NCBI RefSeq assembly: GCF_023910625.1
Contig: NZ_JAAVVW010000003.1
Location: 1,054,001-1,118,000, forward strand
Direction: 5' to 3'
Source of the DNA: Limnohabitans sp.
GTDB taxonomy: Bacteria > Pseudomonadota > Gammaproteobacteria > Burkholderiales > Burkholderiaceae_C
DNA: 64,000 bases
In this document: one piece after another, positions 45,477-55,190 of the stretch
How the letters are laid out: each line of letters begins with the position of its first letter
Numbering within the stretch: position 1 is the stretch's first letter
Notes under the pieces: generated by a model
What the model was told of the DNA's origin: nothing
The model's database searches: none
Seen by the model: only the letters and a program-made list of their open reading frames with translations
Translations under genes and position numbers: made by a program

Positions 45477-46679
45477 ATGACCGCTCACATTGAAGCCGCC
45501 TCACCGCACACCATGAACACCTATGGCCGACTGCCGATCGCACTCAGCCATGGTCAAGGTTGCCGAGTCTGGGACGTCAATGGCAAGGAGTACCTCGACG
45601 CATTGGCCGGTATTGCCGTGAACACCCTGGGGCACAACCACCCCGATTTGGTGCCTGCGCTGCAGGACCAGCTGGCCAAGATGATCCACAGCTGCAACTA
45701 CTTCCATGTGCCCAACGCCGAAGTGCTGGCGGCCAAGCTGGTCGAGTTGTCGGGCATGACGAATGTATTTTTCTGCTGCACCGGCCTGGAAGCCAACGAG
45801 GCGGCCATCAAACTGGCGCGCAAATACGGTCACGACAAGGGCATCGACAAACCCGAGATCGTGGTCTACGAAAAAGCCTTCCACGGCCGCAGCATCGCCA
45901 CCCTGAGCGCCACGGCCAACGAGAAGCTGAAAAAAGGCTTTGGCCCTATGCTTGAAGGCTTTGTGCGCGTGCCGGTCAACGACATTGAAGCCCTCAAAAA
46001 AGCGACCGAAGGCAACCCCAATGTGGTGGCCGTGTTCATGGAAACGATCCAGGGCGAAGGCGGCATCAACCCCATGCGCATCGAATACCTGCAGCAAGTG
46101 CGCGCCCTGTGCGACCAAAAAGACTGGCTGATGATGATCGACGAGGTGCAGTGCGGCATGGGCCGCACGGGCAAATGGTTTGCCCACCAGTGGGCAGGCA
46201 TCGTGCCCGACGTGATGCCGCTGGCCAAAGGCCTGGGCTCGGGCGTGCCGATTGGCGCGGTGGTGGCGGGCCCCAATGCCGCCAACATCTTCCAACCCGG
46301 CAACCACGGCACCACCTTTGGTGGCAACCCGCTGGCCATGCGCGCCGGGGTCGAGACCATCCGCATCATGGAAAAAGACGGCCTGATGGCCAATGCAGAA
46401 CGGGTGGGTGACCATCTGCGCGGTGCCCTTGAAAAAGCCCTGGCGGGCGTTCAGGGCGTGAAAGAGGTTCGCGGTCAAGGCCTGATGTTGGGCATTGAAC
46501 TGGACCGCCCCTGCGGTGCCATTTGGACCCGCGCGGCCGAAGCTGGGCTCCTGCTGAGCGTGACGGCCGACAGCGTGATCCGCCTGGTGCCACCGCTGGT
46601 CATGACCGAAGCCGAGGCTGATGAAGTGGTCGCGATTTTGGTGCCCTTGATCAAGACTTTTTTGGCAGAAACCCCATGA
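45477..46679 (+). CDS. argD: Acetylornithine aminotransferase
   Basis: A 400-residue class III PLP aminotransferase of arginine (and possibly lysine) synthesis. GCRVWDVNGKEYLDALAGIAVNTLGHNHP opens the family core. The PLP aspartate is in MMIDEVQCGMGRTG and the Schiff-base lysine in PLAKGLGSG. GTTFGGNPLA completes the site. GGAG lies 8 nt before the ATG. The stop overlaps argF by 4 bp. Confidence 0.93.
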   Translation: MTAHIEAASPHTMNTYGRLPIALSHGQGCRVWDVNGKEYLDALAGIAVNTLGHNHPDLVPALQDQLAKMIHSCNYFHVPNAEVLAAKLVELSGMTNVFFCCTGLEANEAAIKLARKYGHDKGIDKPEIVVYEKAFHGRSIATLSATANEKLKKGFGPMLEGFVRVPVNDIEALKKATEGNPNVVAVFMETIQGEGGINPMRIEYLQQVRALCDQKDWLMMIDEVQCGMGRTGKWFAHQWAGIVPDVMPLAKGLGSGVPIGAVVAGPNAANIFQPGNHGTTFGGNPLAMRAGVETIRIMEKDGLMANAERVGDHLRGALEKALAGVQGVKEVRGQGLMLGIELDRPCGAIWTRAAEAGLLLSVTADSVIRLVPPLVMTEAEADEVVAILVPLIKTFLAETP

Positions 46680-47614
46680 GCCTGACCCCACCTGTTCCCG
46701 TGCGGCACTACCTGCAGTTCACCGACCTCTCGGCTCAAGAGTACGCGCATGTGTTTGCACGCGCCGCCGAAATCAAGCGCAAGTTCAAGGCCTACGAAAA
46801 ATACCACCCGCTGGCCGACCGCACGCTGGCCATGATTTTTGAAAAAGCCAGCACCCGAACCCGCGTGAGCTTTGAAGCGGGCATGTACCAGCTCGGCGGC
46901 TCGGTGGTGCACCTGACCACCGGCGACAGCCAACTGGGGCGCTCCGAGCCCATCGAAGACAGCGCCCGCGTCATCAGCCGCATGACCGACATCGTCATGA
47001 TCCGCACCTATGGCCAGGACAAGATCGAGCGCTTTGCTTCGCACTCGCGTGTGCCGGTCATCAACGGCCTGACCAACGAGTTCCACCCCTGCCAAATCCT
47101 GGCCGACATCTTCACCTACATCGAACACCGGGGTTCCATTCAGGGGAAAACCGTGGCTTGGGTGGGCGACGGCAACAACATGGCCAACACCTGGCTGCAG
47201 GCGGCCGAACTGCTGGGTTTCACGGTGCACCTGAGCACGCCCAGCGGCTACGAAGTGGACCAGGCCGTGGCCGGTTTGCGCAGCGCCGACAGCTACAAAA
47301 TTTTCAAAGACCCCGAAGATGCCTGCCGAGGCGCAGATTTGGTCACCACCGACGTGTGGACCAGCATGGGCTTTGAGGCTGAAAACGAAGCGCGCAAGAA
47401 AGCCTTTGCCGACTGGTGCGTGGACGAAGCCATGATGCAAGTGGCCCAGCCCGACGCCCTGTTCATGCACTGCCTGCCCGCGCACCGGGGTGAAGAAGTC
47501 AGCGCCGAAGTCATTGACGGCCCGCAATCGGTCGTGTGGGACGAAGCCGAAAACCGCATGCATGCACAAAAAGCGCTGATGGAATTTTTGCTGCTGGGTC
47601 GCGTGAACGCCTGA
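46676..47614 (+). CDS. argF: Ornithine carbamoyltransferase
   Basis: A 312-residue enzyme making citrulline from ornithine and carbamoyl phosphate. STRTRVSFE binds carbamoyl phosphate, HPCQILAD and the active-site cysteine in MHCLPAHRGEEV are present, and VWVGDGNN-type AWVGDGNNMANTW binds ornithine. Its ATG overlaps the argD stop, indicating translational coupling, and the YkgJ gene begins one base after its stop. Confidence 0.95.
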   Translation: MSLTPPVPVRHYLQFTDLSAQEYAHVFARAAEIKRKFKAYEKYHPLADRTLAMIFEKASTRTRVSFEAGMYQLGGSVVHLTTGDSQLGRSEPIEDSARVISRMTDIVMIRTYGQDKIERFASHSRVPVINGLTNEFHPCQILADIFTYIEHRGSIQGKTVAWVGDGNNMANTWLQAAELLGFTVHLSTPSGYEVDQAVAGLRSADSYKIFKDPEDACRGADLVTTDVWTSMGFEAENEARKKAFADWCVDEAMMQVAQPDALFMHCLPAHRGEEVSAEVIDGPQSVVWDEAENRMHAQKALMEFLLLGRVNA

Positions 47615-47615
47615 C

Positions 47616-47924
47616 ATGTCTGCCTGCACCACCTGCGGCGCTTGCTGCGTCAGCTTCAGGGTGGACTTTTCTGTTTCCGAATACGAAGAAGGCGGCGGCG
47701 ATGTCCCCGCCGGGCTGGCCTCACCCATCACCGAGCACACCTGCCGCATGCGCGGCACCGACCACAGCCCGCCACGCTGTGCAGCCCTGTATGGCAAAAC
47801 GGGCGAAAAAGCGATCTGCGGCATTTACGAATGGCGACCTTCACCCTGCCGTGAGTTTGAAGAAGGCAGCCCCGCCTGCGAACAAGCGCGCCGCCGCCAC
47901 GGCCTGCCTGCGCTCAACGCCTGA
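47616..47924 (+). CDS. YkgJ-type cysteine cluster protein
   Basis: A 102-residue zinc/iron-chelating-type protein. The cysteines fall in C-x2-C-x2-CC at the start (CTTCGACC), CRMRG, RCAAL, CGIYEWRPSPCREF and a last C in the tail, the CxxCxxCC pattern of the family. Its function is unknown. It begins one base after argF and ends 63 bp before the kynB start, so it bridges arginine synthesis and the kynurenine genes. Confidence 0.85.
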   Translation: MSACTTCGACCVSFRVDFSVSEYEEGGGDVPAGLASPITEHTCRMRGTDHSPPRCAALYGKTGEKAICGIYEWRPSPCREFEEGSPACEQARRRHGLPALNA

Positions 47925-47933
47925 ATTTCACGA

Positions 47934-47953
47934 GTGTTGGAAATAACCGACAC
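47934..47953. promoter_or_regulatory. Candidate operator upstream of kynB
   Basis: GTGTTGG and CCGACAC arms (one mismatch) flank AAATAA, 34 bp before the kynB ATG. AT-rich centre and dyad could suit an Lrp/AsnC-type KynR regulator, which controls kyn genes in other bacteria. No regulator gene is seen here. Confidence 0.35.
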
Positions 47954-47987
47954 CACGGTTTTTTCTGGGGTGCTACCTTCGAACACC

Positions 47988-48626
47988 ATGAAAAAACTTT
48001 GGGACAAACTTTGGGATATATCCCCGCCTGTTGACGCGCACAGCCCTGTCTTTCCGGGCGACACGCATTACACCCAGCAATGGGCCGCCACGCTGTCGGA
48101 CACCTGCCCGGTCAACGTGAGTGCCATCACGATGTCGCCGCATGTGGGCGCACATGCCGATGCGCCGCTGCACTATGACCCGCAAGGCGCGACCGTTGGC
48201 GCTTTGGACCTGCAGCCTTTTCTGGGCCATTGCCGCGTGATCCATTCGCTGGACGCAGGCCCCTTGATCACCATCGCCCACCTGCAGCACGCCCTGGCCG
48301 ATCTGCCCCCACGCGTGCTGGTGCGCACTTACCGCCAGTTTCCACTCGCGCAGTTCGACCCCCAACTCACCGGTTTTGACCCCGCCTGCGTGCAGCACCT
48401 GGCCGATCTGGGCGTGCTGCTGATCGGCACCGACAGCGCCAGCATCGACCCGGCCGACAGCAAGCTGCTGCCCAGCCACCAGGCCATCCGCCAACGCGGC
48501 TTGCGCGTGCTGGAAAACCTGCTGCTTGATGACGTTCCGGAAGGCGATTACGAACTGATCGCCCTGCCCCTCAAACTCATGACCGCCGACGCCAGCCCGG
48601 TGCGAGCGGTGTTGCGCGAACTTTGA
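47988..48626 (+). CDS. kynB: Kynurenine formamidase
   Basis: A 212-residue cyclase-family hydrolase turning N-formylkynurenine into kynurenine. HVGAHADAPLHY carries the HxGxHxD metal-binding motif, and the family core DISPPVDAHSPVFPGDTHY precedes it. LIGTDSASIDPADSK is a later site. ATG at 47988 matches the expected start (MKKLWD); a TTG at 47934 would add 18 residues. The stop lies 24 bp before the kynU ATG. Confidence 0.93.
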   Translation: MKKLWDKLWDISPPVDAHSPVFPGDTHYTQQWAATLSDTCPVNVSAITMSPHVGAHADAPLHYDPQGATVGALDLQPFLGHCRVIHSLDAGPLITIAHLQHALADLPPRVLVRTYRQFPLAQFDPQLTGFDPACVQHLADLGVLLIGTDSASIDPADSKLLPSHQAIRQRGLRVLENLLLDDVPEGDYELIALPLKLMTADASPVRAVLREL

Positions 48627-48649
48627 AACGCCATTTGAAAGACTCACCC

Positions 48650-49936
48650 ATGATGAACCTCACCCCCACCCTGCAAGACTGCGAACTGCTGGACGCGCAA
48701 GACCCTTTGCGAAGCCTGCGTGCGCAATTTGACCTGCCCACAGGGGTGATTTACCTGGACGGCAATTCGCTGGGCGTATTGCCCAAAACCGCCCCGGCCC
48801 GCGTGGCCCATGCCGTCACCCACGAATGGGGGCAAGACCTGATCAAAAGCTGGAACAGCGCCGGTTGGTTCAACCTGCCCCAACGCGTGGGCGACAAAAT
48901 CGCCCGCGTCATCGGAGCCCAAGCCGGCGAAGTGATCGCCGCTGACAGCACCTCGATCAACCTGTTCAAAGTGCTGGCCGCCGCGCTGCACATCGCCGCC
49001 GCCGACCACCCGCACAAAACCAAAATCGTCAGCGAACGCAGCAACTTTCCGACAGACCTCTATATCGCCGAAGCCCTGTGCAAAGAACGCGGCTACACCC
49101 TCCAACTGGTCGAAGCCGACGACATCGCCACCGCCCTCCAACCCGATGTGGCGGTGCTCATGCTCACCCATGTGAACTACCGCACCGGCACCATGCACAA
49201 CATGCAGGCCGTCACCGCGCAGGCCCACGCGCAAGACATCCTGACGGTGTGGGACCTGGCACACAGTGCAGGCGCGGTGCCGGTGGACCTGAACGGCTCA
49301 GGGGCCGACTTTGCGGTGGGCTGCGGCTACAAATACTTGAACGGCGGCCCCGGCGCGCCGGCTTTTGTGTGGGTACACCCGCAACACACCGACCGCTTTT
49401 GGCAACCGCTGGCGGGATGGTGGGGCCACGCCGCACCCTTTGCCTTCACGCCCGACTACCAACCCGCCAAGGGCATCACCCGCTACCAGTGCGGCACGCA
49501 GCCCATCTTGAGCCTCACGGCGCTGGACTGCGGCTTGGACGCTTTTTTGAGTGCCCAAGCGCTGGGCGGCATGGCCGCGCTGCGCCAAAAATCGCTGGCG
49601 CTCACGGGCCTGTTCATGCAACTGGTGCGCACGCGCTTGCACGGCCACGGCTTTGGCATCGCCACACCGACTGAGGAAGCCCTGCGCGGCTCACAAGTGA
49701 GCCTGACCCGCTCCGATGGTGCCTACGCCATCGTGCAAGCCTTGATCGCACGCGGCGTGATCGGCGACTTCCGCGCGGGCGACGGCGGCCAGCACCCAGA
49801 CATCCTGCGCTTTGGATTCACGCCGATGTACATCGGTTACGCCGATGTGTGGCACGCTGCAGATCACTTGGTCCAAGTCATGGAAAGCGGCGAATGGCAA
49901 GACGCCCGCTTCGCCCAGAAAAACGCCGTGACCTGA
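48650..49936 (+). CDS. kynU: Kynureninase
   Basis: A 428-residue PLP enzyme that cleaves kynurenine to anthranilate and alanine. IYLDGNSLG at the start, a THVNYRTG loop, [14 protein letters not shown] with the PLP aspartate and [16 protein letters not shown] with the Schiff-base lysine are all present. ATG at 48650 is chosen; the frame also opens at TTG 48623, overlapping kynB. It is followed by kynA after 10 bp. Confidence 0.95.
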   Translation: MMNLTPTLQDCELLDAQDPLRSLRAQFDLPTGVIYLDGNSLGVLPKTAPARVAHAVTHEWGQDLIKSWNSAGWFNLPQRVGDKIARVIGAQAGEVIAADSTSINLFKVLAAALHIAAADHPHKTKIVSERSNFPTDLYIAEALCKERGYTLQLVEADDIATALQPDVAVLMLTHVNYRTGTMHNMQAVTAQAHAQDILTVWDLAHSAGAVPVDLNGSGADFAVGCGYKYLNGGPGAPAFVWVHPQHTDRFWQPLAGWWGHAAPFAFTPDYQPAKGITRYQCGTQPILSLTALDCGLDAFLSAQALGGMAALRQKSLALTGLFMQLVRTRLHGHGFGIATPTEEALRGSQVSLTRSDGAYAIVQALIARGVIGDFRAGDGGQHPDILRFGFTPMYIGYADVWHAADHLVQVMESGEWQDARFAQKNAVT

Positions 49937-49946
49937 AAGACACCCC

Positions 49947-50828
49947 ATGAGTTCCTGCCCTTTTTCCTCCGCACCCAACACGGTCAACGCAGTGCCCGGC
50001 GAGCGCATCGTGCAAGAAGAAAAAGCCCAGCTCGACTTTGACGGTCGCATGAGCTACGGCGACTACCTGCAGCTCGATGCGATCCTGAATGCACAACAAC
50101 CGCTCTCGCCCGACCACAACGAGATGCTGTTCATCGTGCAGCACCAAACCAGCGAGTTGTGGATGAAGCTGATGCTGCACGAGCTGCAAGCGGCCATGGG
50201 CAACATCGCAGCGGACGAACTGCCCGATGCCTTCAAAAAGCTCGCCCGCGTCAGCCGCATCATGGAGCAACTGGTGCACGCTTGGGACGTGCTGGCCACC
50301 ATGACGCCGCCTGAGTACAGCGCCATCCGCCCCTACCTGGCGCAGTCCAGCGGTTTCCAAAGCTGGCAATACCGCTGCATCGAATTTGCGATGGGCAACA
50401 AAAATGCGGCCATGCTGCAGCCCCACGCGCACCGCCCCGACCTGTCGGCCATCGTGCAGGTGGCCTACGAAGCGCCGTCGCTGTACGACGAGTGCTTGCG
50501 CCTTTTGAAGCGCCGTGGCCTGGATGTGCCGGGCACCCACACCCAGCGCGACTGGCGTCAACCCTACCCAGCAAGCGTTGCGGTCGAGAACGCCTGGCTC
50601 GTGGTTTACCGAAACCCCAAGGCACATTGGGACCTGTACCAACTGGGCGAAGAACTGACCGATCTGGAAGACGCCTTCCGCTTGTGGCGCTTTCGGCATG
50701 TGACCACGGTGGAGCGCGTGATCGGCTTCAAGCGCGGCACGGGCGGCACAGGCGGCGTGAGCTATTTGCGCAAGATGCTGGACACTGTGCTCTTCCCGGA
50801 AATCTGGACGCTGCGCACGCAGCTGTGA
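49947..50828 (+). CDS. kynA: Tryptophan 2,3-dioxygenase
   Basis: A 293-residue haem enzyme that opens the indole ring of tryptophan, the first kynurenine step. [13 protein letters not shown] and [18 protein letters not shown] carry the substrate contacts, and [30 protein letters not shown] contains the axial haem histidine. With kynB and kynU it gives a full tryptophan-to-anthranilate route. No kynurenine 3-monooxygenase was recognised; the FAD monooxygenase at 53386 is of another type. Confidence 0.96.
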   Translation: MSSCPFSSAPNTVNAVPGERIVQEEKAQLDFDGRMSYGDYLQLDAILNAQQPLSPDHNEMLFIVQHQTSELWMKLMLHELQAAMGNIAADELPDAFKKLARVSRIMEQLVHAWDVLATMTPPEYSAIRPYLAQSSGFQSWQYRCIEFAMGNKNAAMLQPHAHRPDLSAIVQVAYEAPSLYDECLRLLKRRGLDVPGTHTQRDWRQPYPASVAVENAWLVVYRNPKAHWDLYQLGEELTDLEDAFRLWRFRHVTTVERVIGFKRGTGGTGGVSYLRKMLDTVLFPEIWTLRTQL

Positions 50829-51008
50829 ATGGCTTCACCACCAGAACGGCAAGGCCAACGACAGCGCAGGGCCAGGCGAGCGCATCGTGCAGGCAGCTGA
50901 CTGAAGCCCCTTGGCTGCACGACGCATGTTGGCTGTGATTTGGCAAGGGGCTGGCCTGAGCCAAAAGGGCTGTGTGATGTGTGCCTTGTGAGGACAAGTT
51001 TTTACAAT
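50829..51008. other. Intergenic region after kynA
   Basis: No gene seen. A 9-bp inverted repeat (AGCCCCTTG at 50905-50913 and CAAGGGGCT at 50944-50952) could form a hairpin, but no T-run follows, so termination is uncertain. Confidence 0.4.
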
Positions 51009-51980
51009 TCACTGCGCCTGAAAGCCGCTGGCTTTGATGATGCGCGTCCACGTGGCGGTATAGGCTTTTTCGCGAGCATCCAGTTGTTGTGGACTGAGGT
51101 AGCCAACGCTCAGACCCATCGCGGTGAGGCGTTCTCTGACGTCGGCTTGCGCCACCACTTTGGAGACGGCTTCGGCGAGGCGGTCGATTTGGGCTTTGGG
51201 CGTGCCCTGCGGCGCCCAGATGCCATAGTAGGGCAAGTCTTCAAAGCCGCTCATGCCCAGCTCCGAGAACGTGGGCACTTCGGGCAAGAGGGCTTGGCGT
51301 TTAGCACCCAGCACGGCCACTATGCGCAGCTTGCCCGCTTTGTGGTTTTCGATGAAGTCGGGCACCGAGGCCACGCCTGCGGCAATTTGGTTGCCCAGCA
51401 TGTCGGCCATCAGCGGGGCACTGCCGCGATAAGGAGCAGATTTAAGGTCTAACTGGAATTTGTCGGCGACGACTTTTACCAAAAACTCGGGCACCGAAGC
51501 CGGTGCGGGGACACCCACCGTGTCTTTGCCCTTGGTCTTGACCCAGGCGATGTATTCATTGAGCGACTTGGCGGGTGTACCGCCAGAGACGGCCATCACA
51601 TTGACGAAAGTGGCAAAGCCCGCCACGGGCGTGAAATCTTGTGCCGGGTTAAAGCCCGGGTTTTTGACCACTTGCGGCAAGATGGAAATGCTGTGGTCGT
51701 GCGAGAGGAACAACACCGAGCCATCAGCGGGTGCGGCCTTAAGCGCTTGGGCGGCGAGTTGTCCGCCCGCTCCTGCTTTGTTGTCCACCAAGACGTTGAC
51801 GCCCAATTGGTCTTTGAGTTTTTCAGCCAACAAGCGCGCGATCGCGTCCGTGCCACCGCCGGGCGGAAAGCCCACCATCAGACGCACCGTGTTTTGCGCG
51901 TGGGCGTTGGGGCAAGCCAAGCTAAAAGCCGCAAGGGCGCTGAGCAGCAGTCGACGGCTTGTGAAAACCAATGAAAACAT
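51009..51980 (-). CDS. Bug/TctC family periplasmic solute-binding protein
   Basis: A 323-residue exported receptor of the tripartite-tricarboxylate-transporter superfamily, greatly expanded in Burkholderiales. The N-terminus (RRLLLSALAAFSLACPNAHA) is a signal peptide. VRLMVGFPPGGGTDAIARL and the DNKAGAGGQLAAQ loop are the ligand-site signatures. TctA and TctB genes are not adjacent, as is common for orphan Bug proteins. AGGAG lies 8 nt before the ATG at 51980. The ligand is unknown, probably a carboxylate. Confidence 0.92.
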   Translation of the reverse strand: MFSLVFTSRRLLLSALAAFSLACPNAHAQNTVRLMVGFPPGGGTDAIARLLAEKLKDQLGVNVLVDNKAGAGGQLAAQALKAAPADGSVLFLSHDHSISILPQVVKNPGFNPAQDFTPVAGFATFVNVMAVSGGTPAKSLNEYIAWVKTKGKDTVGVPAPASVPEFLVKVVADKFQLDLKSAPYRGSAPLMADMLGNQIAAGVASVPDFIENHKAGKLRIVAVLGAKRQALLPEVPTFSELGMSGFEDLPYYGIWAPQGTPKAQIDRLAEAVSKVVAQADVRERLTAMGLSVGYLSPQQLDAREKAYTATWTRIIKASGFQAQ

Positions 51981-52183
51981 GGCAAAACTCCTAAGTGAAT
52001 GAAGAAAAATCAATCCAGTCAACGGCCACTGCGTCGCACCTTGCCCGCTGACCCGGGGCCTCGACGGTGGCGACAAACAAAGCGGTTGGAATGCCGTCCA
52101 TGATCTTGAGCAGACGTTAAACCAAAGCACATGGAGACGATTATGGCCCAGGTCTCGGGCATCACAAGCAACCTGAACGGCGC
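51981..52183. other. Intergenic region between the Bug gene and the transglycosylase
   Basis: About 200 bp holding the Bug-gene promoter on the minus strand. I see no gene, terminator hairpin or repeat in it. Confidence 0.4.
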
Positions 52184-53389
52184 TCACCCCCCTCGCAGCG
52201 TCTTGAGGATTTTTTGCCCCCCGCGACCACTGGCATCCATACCCAGACGCTTTTGTTCGGCGCGGATCGCCTCGCGCGATTTGTCGCCCAACATGCCGTC
52301 GATGGGGCCGATGTCGTGGCCGCGCATCGTCAGCAAGCCCTGCAGCTCGCGCCGCTCGGCACGTGACAAACCTGCGTCATCGGTGGGCCAAGGTGTGGCG
52401 AATGGGCCACCGCCGCGCAGCCGGTCGCTCAGGTGGGCAATGGCCAGGCCATAGCTTTCAGCGGCGTTGTAGCTGTAGAGCGCGTCAAAGTTGCGCGTCA
52501 CCAAAAACGCCGGGCCGTTGGCCCCAGCCAGCGTCAGCAAGCCCACGTTGCCCAAACTTTCTGGCAAAGCAGCGCCATCGATGCGGCGCACGCCACGGGC
52601 GGACCATTCAGACACCGGACGCTTGCTGCGCCTGCCCTCTCCGGCCAAAGAGATGCCTGCTGGCAACTTCACCTCAATGCCCCAAGGCAAGCCGCGCTGC
52701 CAGCCTGCTCGGGCCAAAAAGTTGGCCGTTGACCCCAGCGCATCCACGCTGCTGTCCATCAGGTCGGCGCGGCCGTCGCCGTCAAAGTCCACCGCCAAGC
52801 GCTCGAAGGTGGTGGGCATGAACTGGGTGTGGCCAAAGGCCCCCGCCCACGAGCCCACCAAGCGCTCGGGCGCGATGTGCCCGGCTTGCAAAATGCGCAG
52901 CGCCGCGAAAAACTCGCCCCTGAAAAAAGCTTGCCGCCGCCCGTGGCAAGACAGTGTGCCCAGCGCCTGCACCAGTGGGTATTTGCCAAAGGTCTGGCCA
53001 AAATTGCTCTCCACACCCCACACCGCCACCACCGTGGCCGGGTCCACGCCAAAGCGCTCTTCGGCTCTTTCAAGCGCCTGACGGTGTTGGGTCAACCGCG
53101 CCGCACCATCGGCCACGCGTTCTTCGTCCACCAGGGCCGACATGTAGTCCCAAATGGCGGTGCGAAATTCGGGCTGAAAGTTCAGCTTCTCGATCACGCT
53201 GAAATCGGCCTGCAGCCCCGCCGTGTGGCGCGCCCAGGTGGTGTCGTTCACCCGGCCCGTGCGCGCAGCCGAACGCAGCTCGGCCATGCAGGCCGACAAA
53301 TCGGTGCTTTGCGCCCAAGCGGCGGGTGCGAGCAAAGCACTGGCCAGCACAAGGGCAGTGGTGAATGGGTTGGATGGGCGTGGTGTCAT
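52184..53389 (-). CDS. Lytic murein transglycosylase (MltB-like) with PG-binding domain
   Basis: A 401-residue enzyme that cleaves the glycan strands of peptidoglycan to anhydro-muropeptides. A signal peptide (ALVLASALLAPAAWA) is followed by the SLT_2 fold, with the catalytic glutamate in VWGVESNFGQ and the GAFGHTQFMPTTF motif. The C-terminus is a PG_binding_1 domain (LQGLLTMRGHDIGPIDGMLGDKSREAIR). The start at 53389 overlaps the upstream monooxygenase stop by 4 bp. The frame upstream is a shadow. Confidence 0.9.
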   Translation of the reverse strand: MTPRPSNPFTTALVLASALLAPAAWAQSTDLSACMAELRSAARTGRVNDTTWARHTAGLQADFSVIEKLNFQPEFRTAIWDYMSALVDEERVADGAARLTQHRQALERAEERFGVDPATVVAVWGVESNFGQTFGKYPLVQALGTLSCHGRRQAFFRGEFFAALRILQAGHIAPERLVGSWAGAFGHTQFMPTTFERLAVDFDGDGRADLMDSSVDALGSTANFLARAGWQRGLPWGIEVKLPAGISLAGEGRRSKRPVSEWSARGVRRIDGAALPESLGNVGLLTLAGANGPAFLVTRNFDALYSYNAAESYGLAIAHLSDRLRGGGPFATPWPTDDAGLSRAERRELQGLLTMRGHDIGPIDGMLGDKSREAIRAEQKRLGMDASGRGGQKILKTLRGG

Positions 53390-54624
53390 GAAGAAAAGTC
53401 CCTGAAAGTGGATGGATTGCCCGAAATCGGCCCATCGCCATACAACCATGGCACATCCATGACCCGCTCCCCCATGAGCCGCATCGACAGGTTGCGCCCC
53501 AGCGCCACAGGGCCAGTCGCGTGGAAGATGCGGCCATTGCGGATGGCGCGCGCTTGCACGCGGGCGTTGCGCGCCCAGCGTTGCTCCGCATAGGCCTGCA
53601 AATGCTGGACGACCGATGCGCTGCCTGTGCTCAAGCTCTGCGCCAGCACCTGAGCGTCTTCGATGGCCATACCCGCGCCCTGCGCCAAATAGGGCCGCAT
53701 GGGGTGAGCGGCATCCCCCAGCAAAGCCACACGTCCCTGGGCCATTTGGCTGGGTGCACCCATGGGCGCTCGGTCGTGCAGCGCCCACTGGCGCCAGACC
53801 GTCACCGACGCCAGTCGTTCGTGCAAATCATGGCCCACCGCGCCCATGGCCTGCATCAGCGCCTGCGCGTGCCCGGCTGCGTCCCAAGCTTCGGCCTGCG
53901 CAGGTTTGTCGCCCTGCACGATGGCCACCAAATTGAGCCACTGCCCGCTGCGCACCGGGTAATGCACCACATGCAGTCGCGGCCCCATCCACACGGTGAC
54001 TTGGTCGCTGCGCAAATGCGCGGGCAAATCGGCCTGCGCCACCAGCGCCCGATACGCCAAGTGCCCAGTAAAGCGCGCTGGGGCATCGCCGAGCAACTGC
54101 TGACGCACCCCGCTCCACACGCCGTCGGCCCCGATCAAGGCGCTGGCTTGCAGGCTGGCGCCATTGGCCGTATCCACTTTCAAACCTTTTGGGGCTTCAC
54201 GCCAGCCCTTCACAGTCTGATTCAGACGAACATCCACACCCGCAGCCTGGGCCGCTGCGTGCAGCAAGCTTTGCAGGTCGGCCCGGTGGATGGTGGCGTA
54301 AGGCGCGCCATACCGTGCTTGCGCCCGCGCGCCCAAATTCAGCGTGCCCAGCACCTGCCCGGTTTGGGCATCACGCGCTTGCAACTGCTCAGGGAAAGCC
54401 GCCACCTGCGACAGCGCCGCACCCAAGCCCCAGGCCTGCAAAATGCGCGTCACATTAGGCCCAATCTGAATGCCCGCGCCCACCTCGCTCAGCTGCGCTG
54501 CGCGCTCGAGCAACTGCACCGGCACCCCGCGCTGCGCACACGCCACAGCAGCGGCCAGGCCGCCAATACCGCCGCCTGCAATCACCACCTGCCAAAGCCC
54601 TGCTTGGGCCATGTTGCTTGTCAT
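53386..54624 (-). CDS. FAD-dependent aromatic monooxygenase
   Basis: A 412-residue group A flavoprotein hydroxylase. The Rossmann motif GGGIGGLAAAVACAQRG is near the start, a central FAD contact follows, and GDAAHPMRPYLAQGAGMAIEDA is the third FAD motif. It resembles salicylate/3-hydroxybenzoate hydroxylases; the substrate is unknown. I chose the ATG at 54624. Co-translated with the downstream transglycosylase by a 4-bp overlap, although their functions appear unrelated. Confidence 0.87.
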   Translation of the reverse strand: MTSNMAQAGLWQVVIAGGGIGGLAAAVACAQRGVPVQLLERAAQLSEVGAGIQIGPNVTRILQAWGLGAALSQVAAFPEQLQARDAQTGQVLGTLNLGARAQARYGAPYATIHRADLQSLLHAAAQAAGVDVRLNQTVKGWREAPKGLKVDTANGASLQASALIGADGVWSGVRQQLLGDAPARFTGHLAYRALVAQADLPAHLRSDQVTVWMGPRLHVVHYPVRSGQWLNLVAIVQGDKPAQAEAWDAAGHAQALMQAMGAVGHDLHERLASVTVWRQWALHDRAPMGAPSQMAQGRVALLGDAAHPMRPYLAQGAGMAIEDAQVLAQSLSTGSASVVQHLQAYAEQRWARNARVQARAIRNGRIFHATGPVALGRNLSMRLMGERVMDVPWLYGDGPISGNPSTFRDFSS

Positions 54625-54834
54625 GCGTCCATTGTGCCCCGGCGAAGGGATCAAATGGCCCTGACCCAGACCCTGTTTGTTGCATGAAAAACGAATCAAC
54701 AAGCGATTTTCGATCTACTTCTCGGGGGTGCCCCGCACGAGACGCACCCATATCGTGTCCGGCTTCGTCAACGCGTCGGACAACGCCAAATTCGGCGCGG
54801 TTGACCCCAACTGCAAAGTTGACCTGGCCAAAAA

Positions 54835-55055
54835 TTGGTTTTCCTCGCATTTGGCCTTGGTGCCTGCGGCGGAAGCAGCGACGCAGAAAGCAACAGCGTT
54901 GGCTCTTACAACGGCGTGAAGCTGGACAACATCGAGGGCATCACTGGGGTCCACGCCCAGCGAACGGAAAGCGAACCCTGGTTCTGGTGGCCGACAACAA
55001 CTTTGCAGACGATCAAGTGACCCAGTTTTTGGCGTATGAGGTGCGACCCAAGTGA
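54835..55055 (+). pseudogene. Decayed phytase/esterase-like lipoprotein gene
   Basis: A lipoprotein-like start (FLAFGLGACGGSS, a lipobox LGAC) runs directly into YNGVKLDNIEGIT, which resembles the C-terminal part of proteins with the phytase-like esterase domain. A one-base loss near 54944 changes frame, and the family ending NGKRTLVLVADNNF then DDQVTQFLAYEV runs in the other frame to a stop at 55053-55055. Some 300 central residues are missing, so it is a deleted, frameshifted relic. No start or ribosome site is convincing. Confidence 0.6.
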
Positions 55056-55173
55056 TGGCCCTGGGGTGCCATCAGATTCGGCCCCTTCAGGCATCGCCCA
55101 CAAGGAGTCCGTCGGGCGTTTTCCTCGAATCCTTGTTTGGTGGAGCCGAAAACCCTGCCGAACTTCATAATTC

Positions 55174-55189
55174 AATCAAACGATTGATT
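55174..55189. promoter_or_regulatory. Candidate TetR-family operator
   Basis: Arms AATCAA and TTGATT separated by ACGA form a dyad ending one base before the TetR ATG at 55191. The position fits autorepression of the regulator and of the efflux operon it overlaps. Confidence 0.6.
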
Positions 55190-55190
55190 T

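Noticed and set aside
53386..54624. Kynurenine 3-monooxygenase extending the kyn pathway
   Set aside because: The FAD motifs fit salicylate- or 3-hydroxybenzoate-type hydroxylases, and the gene lies on the other strand, apart from the kyn run.
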